DNA of 64,000 bases from Telopea speciosissima (Eukaryota > Streptophyta > Magnoliopsida > Proteales > Proteaceae), in NCBI RefSeq assembly GCF_018873765.1, contig NC_057921.1, positions 66,515,557 to 66,579,556 on the forward strand, in the 5' to 3' direction. The notes beneath the pieces are model-generated. The model made no database searches. It saw nothing but the letters and a program-made list of their open reading frames with translations, and was not told the DNA's origin. Shown piece by piece: positions 1 to 10,167 of this stretch; position 1 is the stretch's first letter, and every line of letters starts with the position of its first letter. Both the position numbers and the translations under genes were made by a program.

Positions 1-440
1 TCGGGAACCTCCTACTTAATAGGAAAGAAATTGGCTTAGCTGGCTTTCGTAATCCCTTATTAAGTAAGGTTCTTTATTCCTTATTTATTATATATATATA
101 GGGATTTTGGGTCATCATACACATAGAGTAGAGTTATAAAGGGTATTAAATTCTTAAGTACGAATCTTAGAGTTATATAGGGATTCTGTTATCAACCATG
201 GTTTGAGCAATCGGTATCGGATCGGCCGATTCGTAATGGTACAAGGGTAAAAATGTAAAAAAAAAAAAAAATATATATTACAATTTTCAAAGGAAACAAT
301 ACCGATACATGTGATTGATTTGTTGATGTAGGAAGACACAGTTGTTATTGAACGGGATTCTGTTTTACCAACCAATGGTAAGGAATCTGTTGGGGCAAAC
401 ATGAATCATGCATTATCATCTCAGAATTGAAGAACCTAGA
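1..440. other. AT-rich intergenic stretch with a repeat-family fragment
   Basis: No gene is seen. Around 195-235 the motif ACCATGGTTTGAGCAATCGG is followed by GGTATCGG-type sequence. This resembles one end of a dispersed repeat seen more fully near 4867-5113 and 30541-30783. A poly-A run lies near 257-270. Confidence 0.4.
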
Positions 441-1238
441 TTATTTTTAGGGAAAATATCACGTACCTCCCCAGAGGTATGACTTATGTACATTTTCAGA
501 CGTTGAACGTTAGAATTTTGATTTAAATGGTCAAATTGCCCCCATCTTCTTCCCCAAATTATTTAGGGTTTGAAACCTTTCAATCCTAAACGTAAAATAA
601 GGAACCAGAAAGGAAAACAGGGGAAAATCCCCTTTGATCGTTGCTTATCGGCGTCACCCACGGCCAAATTAGCTCACAGGTGTCCTTTAGATTCCCGGCG
701 AGTGATAACCATGTTCCGGCAACCAAATTGCCCTCATCTTCTTCCCCAAATAGTCTTCTTCAAGCACCAGCCCCACCCCTGGCCACCGTTACAAACACCG
801 CCCCTGCTATATGCACTGCACCATCATCCCCACCCCTGCCCTCTCCTCTCCACTGCCACCTCTACCCTCTCCCCCTTCATCGCAAACCCTGTAACCCCCT
901 AGGCAAGCTCCTTCGTCTTCCTCCTCTGTTTTTTTTTTTCAATACCAAACTGAAACTGAATATATTCAACTTTCCTTTAGCATCATTAAACAGGACCTCA
1001 TTCGTTGCTTGCCAGATTGAGTAATCAAGTAGAATGGTTTTTGTTAACATTTCAACATTTTTGTTTTTCTTGGGAAATATATACCTTGGTTAACCACTGA
1101 GTTCGTGCATTCAGTACTGAGGAGATCATTCCAGTGACATCCATGAGCTGTGTTAACAAAAGAATTCATTAGATCTGGAAATGATTTCATTATCAAGGAA
1201 GATTCATCAACAAAACCACCGTAAATGGAGAAACAACT

Positions 1239-1560
1239 TTAATGTAGAAATTTTCTTTTCCTTTTACCGAAAGCCCATACCAAATAACAAACACAGACAT
1301 CTAAGTGGCCTAGGAAGCATATTTGAATTCCATTCTCCCAAGTTGGATTCTTCAAGTTGTGAGGATAGAGATTAAAACCCAGGTTACAACGGGTTCCAAC
1401 ATGTCGATGCCCTATCAAGCGGGGAGTAGCTAAGCCATAAGGGAAATCAACACCTCCTGGTACCAATTCACTGCGCCCACCAAAAGGTCCAAGAACTGCA
1501 GGTTCTCTGACAGAAAAATAAGGATTCCCAAATGGGTATGGCCCTAATCTCGTTTAGGGT
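1239..1560 (-). pseudogene. Coding-like fragment inside the MULE, minus strand
   Basis: Read on the minus strand, about 1560-1370 gives an open proline/glycine-rich stretch containing PYPFGNPYFSVREPAVLGPF and further on ELVPGGVDFPYGLATPRL. Composition and codon use look like a real protein rather than random AT-rich DNA. No start codon or recognised domain is present and the frame degrades towards 1239. I infer a captured exon fragment; the donor gene is not recognised. Confidence 0.4.
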
Positions 1561-1572
1561 TTGATTGTTACC

Positions 1573-1835
1573 ATGAAACAGATCCAGAGCCAGAGCCAGA
1601 GCCAGAGATAGATGCAAAATTACAGGGTGGAGATGCACCTGTGGCTGAAGAGGTAGGTGATGATGCTTCAGAGTTCCCTTCGCCTATTGTGGAATCGCCA
1701 GAGACGATGGCTGGGATTCGGTATTTCAAGCATCAAGTTGGGTCTTCGCAATCGACGAATGACTCTGCTAATTGGATGCCACCGCCAAAGAAGCTGAGGC
1801 ATGCCGATCCTAGCGAGCCCAGAGAAGTTTTCTGA
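1573..1835 (+). pseudogene. Coding-like fragment inside the MULE, plus strand
   Basis: An open frame runs through an acidic Glu-Pro repeat (EPEPEPEID) and then GDAPVAEEVGDDASEF, and ends PPPKKLRHADPSEPREVF before a stop at 1833-1835. There is no in-frame ATG at a plausible start; an apparent start at 1641 is GTG. The PPPKKLR segment looks like a basic nuclear-protein motif. It lies on the opposite strand from the 1239-1560 fragment, consistent with pieces from separate sources. The parent gene is not identified. Confidence 0.4.
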
Positions 1836-2185
1836 ATCATAGGCCGCGACTTTTGGATTTCGTTTCATCTTTGGAAGAAATCCTAGTGAAATGCTACCTG
1901 AGATCAACACTGTTTGGCGGCCGGCCCTCTTGTTTGGCCCCTGCTAAAGGCGGCGGTGGGGTTTTGAAATCCTAAAATGGGTATAAAGTTTGATGTTTTG
2001 TTTGGGGAAGAAGATTGTTTTGAAATCAAAATTATAACGTTTAACGTCTACAATTAACGGAGTGGGTGTTTTTGTTACTTGGTTTGGAAAGCAAGGGAGG
2101 TACGTGGAATTTCCCAAACCTCACGGGTGAAAGTGTACATAAGTCATACCTCAGGGGAGGTACGTGATATTTTCCCTTATTTTTA

Positions 2186-2751
2186 TTATTATTATTATGG
2201 ACAACAATGTGTTTGTATTTTATATAGAAGGCAATAACAGGGTATGGTTCTTTGTAATTAGGGCAACTAGCTCTAACAGAATAGAAGTTGAATTTGGATT
2301 AAAGACATTCTTGATTCTTGTAATTCAAGTGGGAATGAAAATTGGCATTGTACTCTTTCCACAATGTGACTTTCACAAAATAAACACCAATGTATTTGAT
2401 TATATTAAGAAAGAAGCAATTAACCCCCTTACTTGTATACGAAGGCAAGGTAGATAAGATAACTTAGTTTCTAATTGTTTATATTAGAATCATGAGAAAT
2501 ATTAAGGCTGGAAAAGAGCGTTGCATCCATGTGATATTGTTCGCCTTGGGCTGTACGCCGAAGCTAACTTAATGTGGTATTCATGATTTTAAAATACGTC
2601 CACATGGAAGAGGTTGGCCCCTGCTTATAAGCCACAAACTCTCTCGATACCCAAATAATATGAGACTATAAATCTTTAAGGGGCCAAATACGACATATTC
2701 TACATAGTTATTTACATTTTAAATCAGTGCTTATTCTCTGTCAAATTTAAG
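2186..2751. other. Intergenic, 3' flank of OPT-A
   Basis: AT-rich sequence between the MULE and the OPT-A stop codon. The ORF-like stretch at 2164-2457 has no recognisable protein features and I do not call it. The part nearest 2751 is presumably OPT-A 3' UTR. Confidence 0.4.
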
Positions 2752-5700
2752 TCAGAAAATAGGGCAACTATCAACAATTACCCCTTTGGCGGTTGGGCAA
2801 GTAGCCAAAGGGCAGCCATCTAGGTTTGCTCCCCACCAATTAATGTTGATTCCCTTTAGTCCCAAGCATAGACACAGAAGCACACCCATGAAGGCAAGGC
2901 CAACATCTAGAGCCCCTGAGAGAACATAATTGTAGCGTTGCCACCAGTTTTGCTGGTATCTATAGAGGATGAAGCCAGAGAGGAACCCAAGAAGTAGCCA
3001 AGTGCTGAAGTTGATAGCGCTGGCAGGTGGCATCATTCCTGTAGCACCTAATAGGATTGGCATGTTGATGAGACGGATCCATTTTTGCCGAGGGAAGGCT
3101 TTGTGTGCAACCCAAACAAGAACTGGGGCAATGGCTCCACCTAGGAAGAACCAATTGACAGCTGAATATGGACCAAGGTCCCCGAAAAATCTGCGAGGGC
3201 CAATCAGTCCCCAGATAACCGATGCACCATAAAATGCACGGTCCATTGGACAGGTCCAAGGGCTGTCATGGGGCAGTAGGGAAGTGTCACAAATGTTGGG
3301 GATGGAAGTCATTAGCCACCATGCAGTTCCCAAGTAGACCAAACAAGATAGCAAAGTTCCCACAACCTGACTCATAATGTAAATTAAGAAGAATAATACA
3401 GAGGATCATTAATTTGTTTTGTTGCTAAAAGTCACCCTGTTCCTGAGAGGGACAAAATTGAGAAAAAGAATGAAAATTTTAAAACTAACCTGGGCCATGA
3501 ACATTGATTTGGGAGGAATCTTCATGTAATGACCAAGCTTGAAATCTTGCAGAAAGGTGACGGCTTGAGTCATGCTGATAAATCCATACACCTTGAAGCA
3601 CGTGTTGGCAACAGGGCGGCCTGGGTACATGTACCCTATGATATACTCAGTAATGATGTTCAACCCTGGTCGCTGTTACATTGGCATGCTAGTGATCAGG
3701 CTCTCACCCCATGGATAAAATATAAAGAACCAAAAAAAAAAGAGGGAATATTTGAAATGTAAACAAAATTAAAAAAGAAACCCACCTGGTTTGTGGTGGC
3801 ATAGATGATGCCAATTGGGAGAGTGAAGATAAAGGCAAGGAAACAAGCTAGTAAGACTCCCCACCATGGTAACTGAAGTTGGTCGTTGTAGTACTGACAA
3901 GCGAAGAGAGTTGCAACAATGTTGAAGAGGAGGATGCAGGTGAACCACCATTGGGGCACTTGCTTATATTTACTCATAAGCCTTGTGTGTATGTCCATCT
4001 TCCTCTTCTCCTTCAATAACCCTGATTTGCTTAGCTCCAATATTTCCCTGTTATGTGATTTTAGCATATGAGATTTGTTGTTACTAATTAATGTTGCTGA
4101 GAAAATTTTGTTTGTAAAAAGAAAAAAGGAAACTAAACTAAGCTAAGCTGCTATTACTGTTACCTTCCATGGAAGACAAGAACGTGAACAATAGTGGCGG
4201 TGAGGGCAGCGAAGCCAACACCATAGGTAATGGCAAAGAAGGTGCTGATGTAAAGAGGACCCTTCTGCTTGTAGGCGTTGAGATCAATCTGGAAGTCAGA
4301 GTCAATAATAGCAGAGATGTTATAGGTTTGGCCGGAAGATGTGAAGAGATGACTGGAGTAGATGGGGAAGGTCTTGGCATGGTAGATGTTGAGCCAGTAG
4401 AAAACAGGGACGATGAGGTACATGAGGATGAGGAAACCAACGGCGATGTTGGCTGTAGCAAACCAAGGGCTGGCAAGTGGACTGCTAAGGTATGATGAGG
4501 CGGTGGACCAATCAAAGGCCATGGCACCGATGCCCAAACCTTGAAGACCGGAGCCTAGTTGGTGGGCGAGAACGGACTTAGGGAAGGCCCAGCAGACCCA
4601 AGACATGGAGGTTAACATAGGAAATAGGTACCCAGGAAATATATAATAAGCAAAGCTACACATGAAGGCAATCAAGAAGAATTGGTTACGTGTCAGCCGG
4701 CCTTTCGGCCTCTTTTCTTTATCATGTAACGCACTGCATGCAACAAAAATAAAGCAATCAATTTATCTACCAATCAATCAATCTATCTATTTATCTATAT
4801 TGTAACCAGAACAAAATAATAATCGATCGGTCGTGGTTATAGTGTTATACACATGCAATGAGACTCATGCTTTGAGGTACCGGTATCGGGTGATACGTAA
4901 CAGGTTAGTTATTCGCTGATCTAGGTACCGTACCAATACCATATCGGGGACATGGTATAGACAAGGATTATAACAATCAAAATTCCTGTTTTTTCAAGGG
5001 AAATCAAGGGTAAATTTGTCCAATACGACCAGTCCATGCTAATAGGGTACCGGTAACATATCGATTTTGCTAGTGATCGATACCCGATCCGATACTATGC
5101 ACTAAAACCATGATGAGACTTGTTATCCATTACTAAATACACACATAATGATCGACTTCGTCTTTAGAACCTCATGATAATGATTAAACCCTCTATACAC
5201 CACAGGTATTGGAAAACTATTAAGGAAGTTTTTGGTTTCAATCGTTCAAAATTTGATACCTTCATTTAATTGTCCCCCGTCTTATTTTCAAAAGTTATTT
5301 AAGTTAAAAAAAATTTCAAAATTAATTAAAAAAAATGATATCATTATTAAAAAATGTCAAAGTCATGCATATTTTTGGAATATACATGTGAAATAACTAT
5401 ATTATCTTCATTGGAAAAAATTGTATGTAATACTAAAAGAACAAAAAAAATAAAATTACAAATTATTTGGTACTTTAATGGGTATCAATAACTTACCAAA
5501 AAACAAAAAAAAAGAAGAAAAATATTAATAAGAAATTTATTTAAGTAAAAGTAATGACCTCACATCTTAGAGTCTAGATCCGCTCCAACGTGCCAGTGAA
5601 TATAACGTGCATCAAACAGCTAGAGCTGTCCAACATGTGCACTAAGGATGCTCCAACCGTCCAATACGTGCTGCACTCCATGGTGCACTAGAAAGGATTT

Positions 5701-7324
5701 TTTGCCCCATCGGATGCAAGTAATCCCATGCGAAGAAGAGGAGATTGTTGGGATTTATCTTAAAACAACAATTCCACATCAGATATGAATAATCAAACGT
5801 GACTTGGGCACCCCCTCTCACTTAATGGTAAGAATTTGAAGATTAAATCATAACAATCATCACAAGACTTTAACCTTTTCAGAGTCAACATTTCAAAATC
5901 AGAGAATATTATTGGTATGTACAAAGGGAAGGGGATCCATTATCACTTAAAACATTGTGCCAAATAATGGACCCAAGTGGAAACAGATCCTCTACCACGT
6001 AGCTGCCCGAGCGGCTTGAGCGGCGGACACAGGGTCATGTGCAATGACTATCTTATCCCCTGTTCGGGTGTCTTGCCCGAATGGGGTAAGGTGATCATTG
6101 TGTGGCCCTGTGTCTGTCTATGCCCCTCAGGCGGCTGCGCCCTAGAAGATTTGGATCCATACAATACCTTCTTCCGTTACTAAATTTATAAGACTATTGA
6201 AAGGACCTGACTTTCCTCCTGTCATGGCAGGAGCTTTTGGATCCATCTCAGCCAAAACATATGGGGGAAGGGGGTAGGTCATTTCATAGGGGGATGCCTG
6301 TGAAATAACCCAACACCCCTGTTTTGACTGGGGTGGATCCTTTAGCTCCCGCCACACATGGAGGAGAGCCAAATTCGTGTTGAAGTGATTGAGAAATAAT
6401 ACTTAGATTCACGGTGATTAAAGGAGAGAAGCCAGAGAGGCCTGGAACAAACAAAAACTAATTAATAAGAGCAAGAAATGGGACTAATTAAAAATACAAG
6501 AAGTGGAAAGAGAGAGAGAGAGAAATGCAAATTAATAACCTGAACAACGAGACCTGTACGAGATTGTGCGGCCACCACATCTCTGCAGGCTCCACCAGAT
6601 ATCTCCGGAATATTCCTGCCCACCCAAATCCCAACACCTACAAAATAACTCAATACATACCATACCCAGCAATTATAAGTTGATCATTTATTTAGAGATC
6701 TCAATAAGGATATATAACACTAAAAACTTAGAATCAATAGAAAAAAAGAGACAAAGAAAGAGGCTAGCTAGGGAGGAATGAAACAGAACAGATCTGGGTG
6801 GTGATAATAAGGAGGAAAGAAACAAAGAAGGTGAGCTTCCTCTTGTAATATAGCTTAATAGCACTAAGGATGTGAGTGGCGTAGACAGTGTCCGCTCCAG
6901 AGTTAGCAAAGATAGTGATGAGCACATGCTCCTTCACATTGAATGGCCCCGGATTGAGAGTGAATTCCCAGCGTGTACCCTTGAAGAAGACACGATCGGT
7001 GAGGGTTGACGCCATGAGATGCCCCAGAGGTACCACTGCTATCTGCGCAGATATGGAGGTGACGGCCAAGGGCTCTGTCCTGTACCAGAAGAACTGATTC
7101 AGGAACGACAGCAACACACACGACACCACCCCAAGAACCCACATTCGGAAGGTCATCACAGGGAGGCTCGTGTCGTCTGTCGTCGGCACCGTTAAAGCCA
7201 CCTGTTTTACCGGTGAGTTCTCGTTCTCATCCTCCACCGAACCCATCTCTATCTCCATCCCCATCCTCTGTACTAGATGGTCTGAGTCTGAGTTTCTCAG
7301 AGTGAGTGAGTCGGAATCTGTCAT
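2752..7324 (-). CDS. Oligopeptide transporter, OPT family (copy A)
   Basis: Integral membrane, proton-coupled transporter of the plant PT clade of the OPT family, whose members carry small peptides and related metal or glutathione compounds, usually at the plasma membrane. Coding exons on the minus strand are 7324-6794, 6637-6540, 4733-4164, 4047-3786, 3672-3490 and 3366-2752, which join in frame to about 752 aa, the usual family length. Start is ATG at 7324; stop is TGA at 2752. The acidic N-terminus is followed by the conserved [10 protein letters not shown], then [10 protein letters not shown] (exon 1) and the KIPP motif around residues 538-541, both OPT hallmarks. Many hydrophobic segments follow and the C-terminus is Cys-rich ([11 protein letters not shown]). 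All junctions are GT-AG except the first donor, which reads CAG|AT. If that is real and not rescued, the copy may be impaired. Closest kin is the tandem copy B. The exact substrate is unknown. Confidence 0.88.
4867..5113. repeat. Dispersed GGTATCGG/GATAC repeat
   Basis: Begins GAGGTACCGGTATCGGG and ends GATACTATGCACTAAAACCATG. The end resembles those at 30758-30781 (GATACTGTGCACTAGAACCATG) and near 15800-15820 (TGTGCACTAGAACCGTGG). It is a short dispersed element of uncertain class. Confidence 0.5.
5969..6158. repeat. Fold-back repeat of the ATCCTCTA family (MITE-like)
   Basis: The two halves are imperfect inverted repeats of about 80 bp. The left reads GATCCTCTACC...CGGACACAGGG; the right, on the minus strand, reads GGATCCAAATCTTCTAGGG...AGACACAGGG. 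It shares ends with the copies at 41291-41470 and 47711-47899. No clear TSD is seen. Confidence 0.6.
6788..6796 (-). other. Non-canonical 5' splice site of OPT-A intron 1
   Basis: The exon must end in ...ACCACCCAG at 6794 to keep frame with the next exon, as in copy B, where the intron begins GTAATT. Here the intron begins ATCTGTTC. The nearest GT is four bases further on; using it would add four bases and shift the frame. The sequence does not fit the U12 AT-AC donor consensus (ATATCCTT). Confidence 0.65.
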
Positions 7325-8270
7325 GGGAAAATGGGATATAAGGGACTTTAAAACAGATATTTATTGGGGGGGTGGAACTTGGAAGTGGAGATCCATCATA
7401 TCAAAGTGACCTTGCAAGGAAGGCGAACTCTTATCTCCCTTATCTCCAGGCCCTACACAAGAGGGAATTTTCTGTCTTCGGTTCATCAATCATCATAGAA
7501 GTGATCAATTAAGGGGATAATATTCTGGCCGGCGAAGGTTTCTTATCGATAGGGATGGATTCAGTGTCACCATTCATCAGAGAGAGAGAGAGAGAAGATC
7601 AGACAACTCTCAGAGGGACCACCAGTCCACTATCGGATGGAACTGGAGGAGATAATTTTCTGTCCACTATCACCTCTTCGACCGTGAAAAGGCATTAATT
7701 GCTATATTAAGACATATTGTGGATATATTCAAGGATTTTGTTAGAGATTGGCTTCCAATTAGTGATGGGTTAGAGGGCTTAATTAAGATTTGCCCTAGTA
7801 GCAGCTATGCAATTCAGAGGTTCCATCACTCTAGCAATCAAAGCTGCGTGAGGTTGAAATTTATTCTGATTACATCAATCTCGGCTTATCGGTATTTGTG
7901 GTATTCGTCTCATAACTTCAGGTACGCTTTAAAGAGAGTAGAGCCCATGAGCTTTTGGATCCCAACTAACTAACTACATGCTACAACAAATAACATTTAT
8001 CGTGTAACTGTGTGTGATCGATGAGGCTTAATACGTAATGGGAAGAACAAACTCAAAATATACTAATAAGAGCATTGTTCTGGGAAGAATTTTTTAATAG
8101 TATTCAGTGGTGATCGACCAGCACTTAACATCATTGGTAGCATTTAGTGATAGGATTGCTTCTAAGCAGATGATTAAATTATTCGGCAGCATTTTCTTTG
8201 CTCATTAATTTAGGGAAGGAATTTGCAATTCTAAGTTTCTGATATATCAATGGAAAAGAATTCCATATTG
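7325..8270. other. OPT-A upstream region
   Basis: 5' flank of OPT-A. GA repeats occur at about 7578-7593. No gene is recognised. Promoter elements cannot be placed with confidence. Confidence 0.35.
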
Positions 8271-9930
8271 GGTTCTGTTGGTCAAACAACGGTCCAGGGA
8301 TCAAACCATGGTTCCCTAGGAAAACTAATATACAGAAAAATTAGGGTTTTGCACACTCTGGGTTATCCCATGGTGTCCCATGGTTGCCCCATTAAATTTT
8401 AGGATTTTTCATGGTCGCCCATGGAAACCCTGGTGCATCCCTATTAGGGTTTCTCCTTCCCTATTGCGTCCCATAAAATTAATTATCACAATAGGGACGG
8501 AGAAATTCTTCTCTAGTCCATCACATGGCAAGAGGGATCCATCCCATACTCGAATGCGCAGTGAAAATTAATCGATTCGAGTTTCTTTCGCATCCCATAT
8601 ATATTAATAATCAATGAACAGAATGAATTAATAAAGAACTGCTAACCTGGTGAGCCTCAAGTGTTGCTCCTCCAATAGACAATGGTTCTTCCTCCAATGA
8701 GCGCTCCAAGCAAACAGATCTGAACCTCCAATGGTGCTACCAAGGTTCTACACGCCAATCCTAGATGCCCTCAAAATCCTCAGCACATATCTAGGGGTTC
8801 ATAAACCCTAACTCTCAAATACAAGTGAGAGAAGCAAGAAGAAGAAGAGAGATCACAAGAGGGAGAGAGAGAAACCAAAAACGTAGGAGAGAGAGTGTCG
8901 CTCCAAAAACGTGGAGAGCCTCCTCTTTTGCGTTTTTTGGTCCCCTATTTAGAATAATAGGGTTTAATTAAATCCTAGATAGATTCAATAGAGCCCTAAT
9001 GAGAGTCTGACTCTCTCTCTCTCAGTCCAGCAGTTCTGTTTAAACTCAAAGTGCTACACAGGTGAAGAAACAGAATCTAATAGGGAAAGTATTAATTAGA
9101 TTATTTATTTAATTATTAATGGATAATTACAATTAGCACCAAATCCATTAATTAAATAAAGAGCCAATTAAATTAGCAAATTCCAAATAACTCCCTATAT
9201 GATAATAATTTATCATATACAACCCCCCCGCTAATCAACACCATCATTATGGAATCTATGGCATGTACACATGTACTGCCATACCCCAATCCATAGTACA
9301 TGTCCATACATGTCCATATAAGAGCGTCTGTGCATCCGATCGGTTCCCGCAAATCTCGATAAAACACTTTATTTGAAATAACTATAAATAATGTATTATT
9401 TTATGTAAAATAAATTTTGAAAAACCATTTCCAAAACGGTACTGGATCCAGATTCTGATCCGACCATGGACAGATAGTTTCTATCTTGGTGTTCCCCAAT
9501 CGGACAGTGGTGACCGTGTTGGATAACTCCTTCACTCACAAAGTGTTCACGCATTCCCAAAACACCGGCTTTGACTCTCTTGAGTCTCAGTCATTGATGA
9601 ACCAAAGAATGCGATCACACTTTGTAGTGACAGGGTTCCCTCAGGTACAGGGTGTCGGTGATATATGTCTATCCCGTCCTACATCTGGCAGTAATACATG
9701 AGGGAATCGACAAAGTAGATTCTTCGCCAATGCACACATCAAACATGTGAGCACTCGCATTCGTACCCTGACATCACATGTCTAGGCATACCCAATGCGA
9801 CGACCATATGATAAGGGTGCCCAGCCCAAACCCTAGTCGTGACTATCATTTTAAGTATAACTTACGGACACATAATGCTCAAAAAATTTATATCGCATGT
9901 GACAATATTAAACTAAAATGTATAAATGTT
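8271..9930. repeat. Repeat-like region, possible degenerate LTR-retrotransposon remnant
   Basis: No coding gene is seen. The stretch has the look of plant LTR-retrotransposon non-coding sequence (GAGA-rich 8830-8890, AT-rich 9100-9190, then a long GC-balanced non-coding block 9430-9830). I cannot define terminal repeats, TSDs or a primer-binding site. The class is therefore a guess. Confidence 0.25.
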
Positions 9931-10167
9931 CAATACAAATGTGAACCGGATTGAACCGAACCGAACCGAACTGGGTTTGATGAACACACACTTGTCTAAC
10001 AGGTTCATCTCAAACTCCTACTCTAATTTATACAACAAGAGATCTTTTTCTTCTTATTCCTTTTGGTGTAAAATTTTCTTTTCTGTGAGTGAACGCCTTT
10101 TTCTTATTCCTTTCTCTGTAAATTATACAGAAACATGGTGGGCTTGGAGTGATTAATGAATGAATGT
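9931..10167. other. OPT-B 3' flank
   Basis: Short intergenic stretch next to the OPT-B stop codon. It includes a short GAACC repeat (9944-9970) and presumably the OPT-B 3' UTR. Confidence 0.35.

Larger units (their letters stand above)
450..2176. mobile_element. Mutator-like (MULE) non-autonomous element, possible Pack-MULE
   Basis: The ends are inverted repeats: the left begins GGGAAAATATCACGTACCTC and the right end reads the same on the minus strand. It is flanked by a perfect 9-bp direct repeat, TTATTTTTA, at 441-449 and 2177-2185, the TSD length typical of the Mutator superfamily. The left TIR is about 110 bp. The right TIR matches its outer 50 bp and then an inner block (GACGTT.AACGTTA and TCTTCTTCCCCAAA), with roughly 90 bp of extra sequence between. 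No MURA/MUDR transposase is visible, so it would need a transposase supplied in trans. The interior holds coding-like stretches on both strands, which suggests capture of host gene pieces. Confidence 0.8.
4734..6539 (-). other. Large OPT-A intron 2 carrying repeats
   Basis: A 1.8-kb intron between the 98-bp exon 2 and exon 3. It is AT-rich around 5270-5530 and holds two repeat-family copies (about 4867-5113 and 5969-6158). No coding signal is seen. OPT-B has its long intron at the same position, so the intron itself predates the duplication, while the repeats in it differ. Confidence 0.6.
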
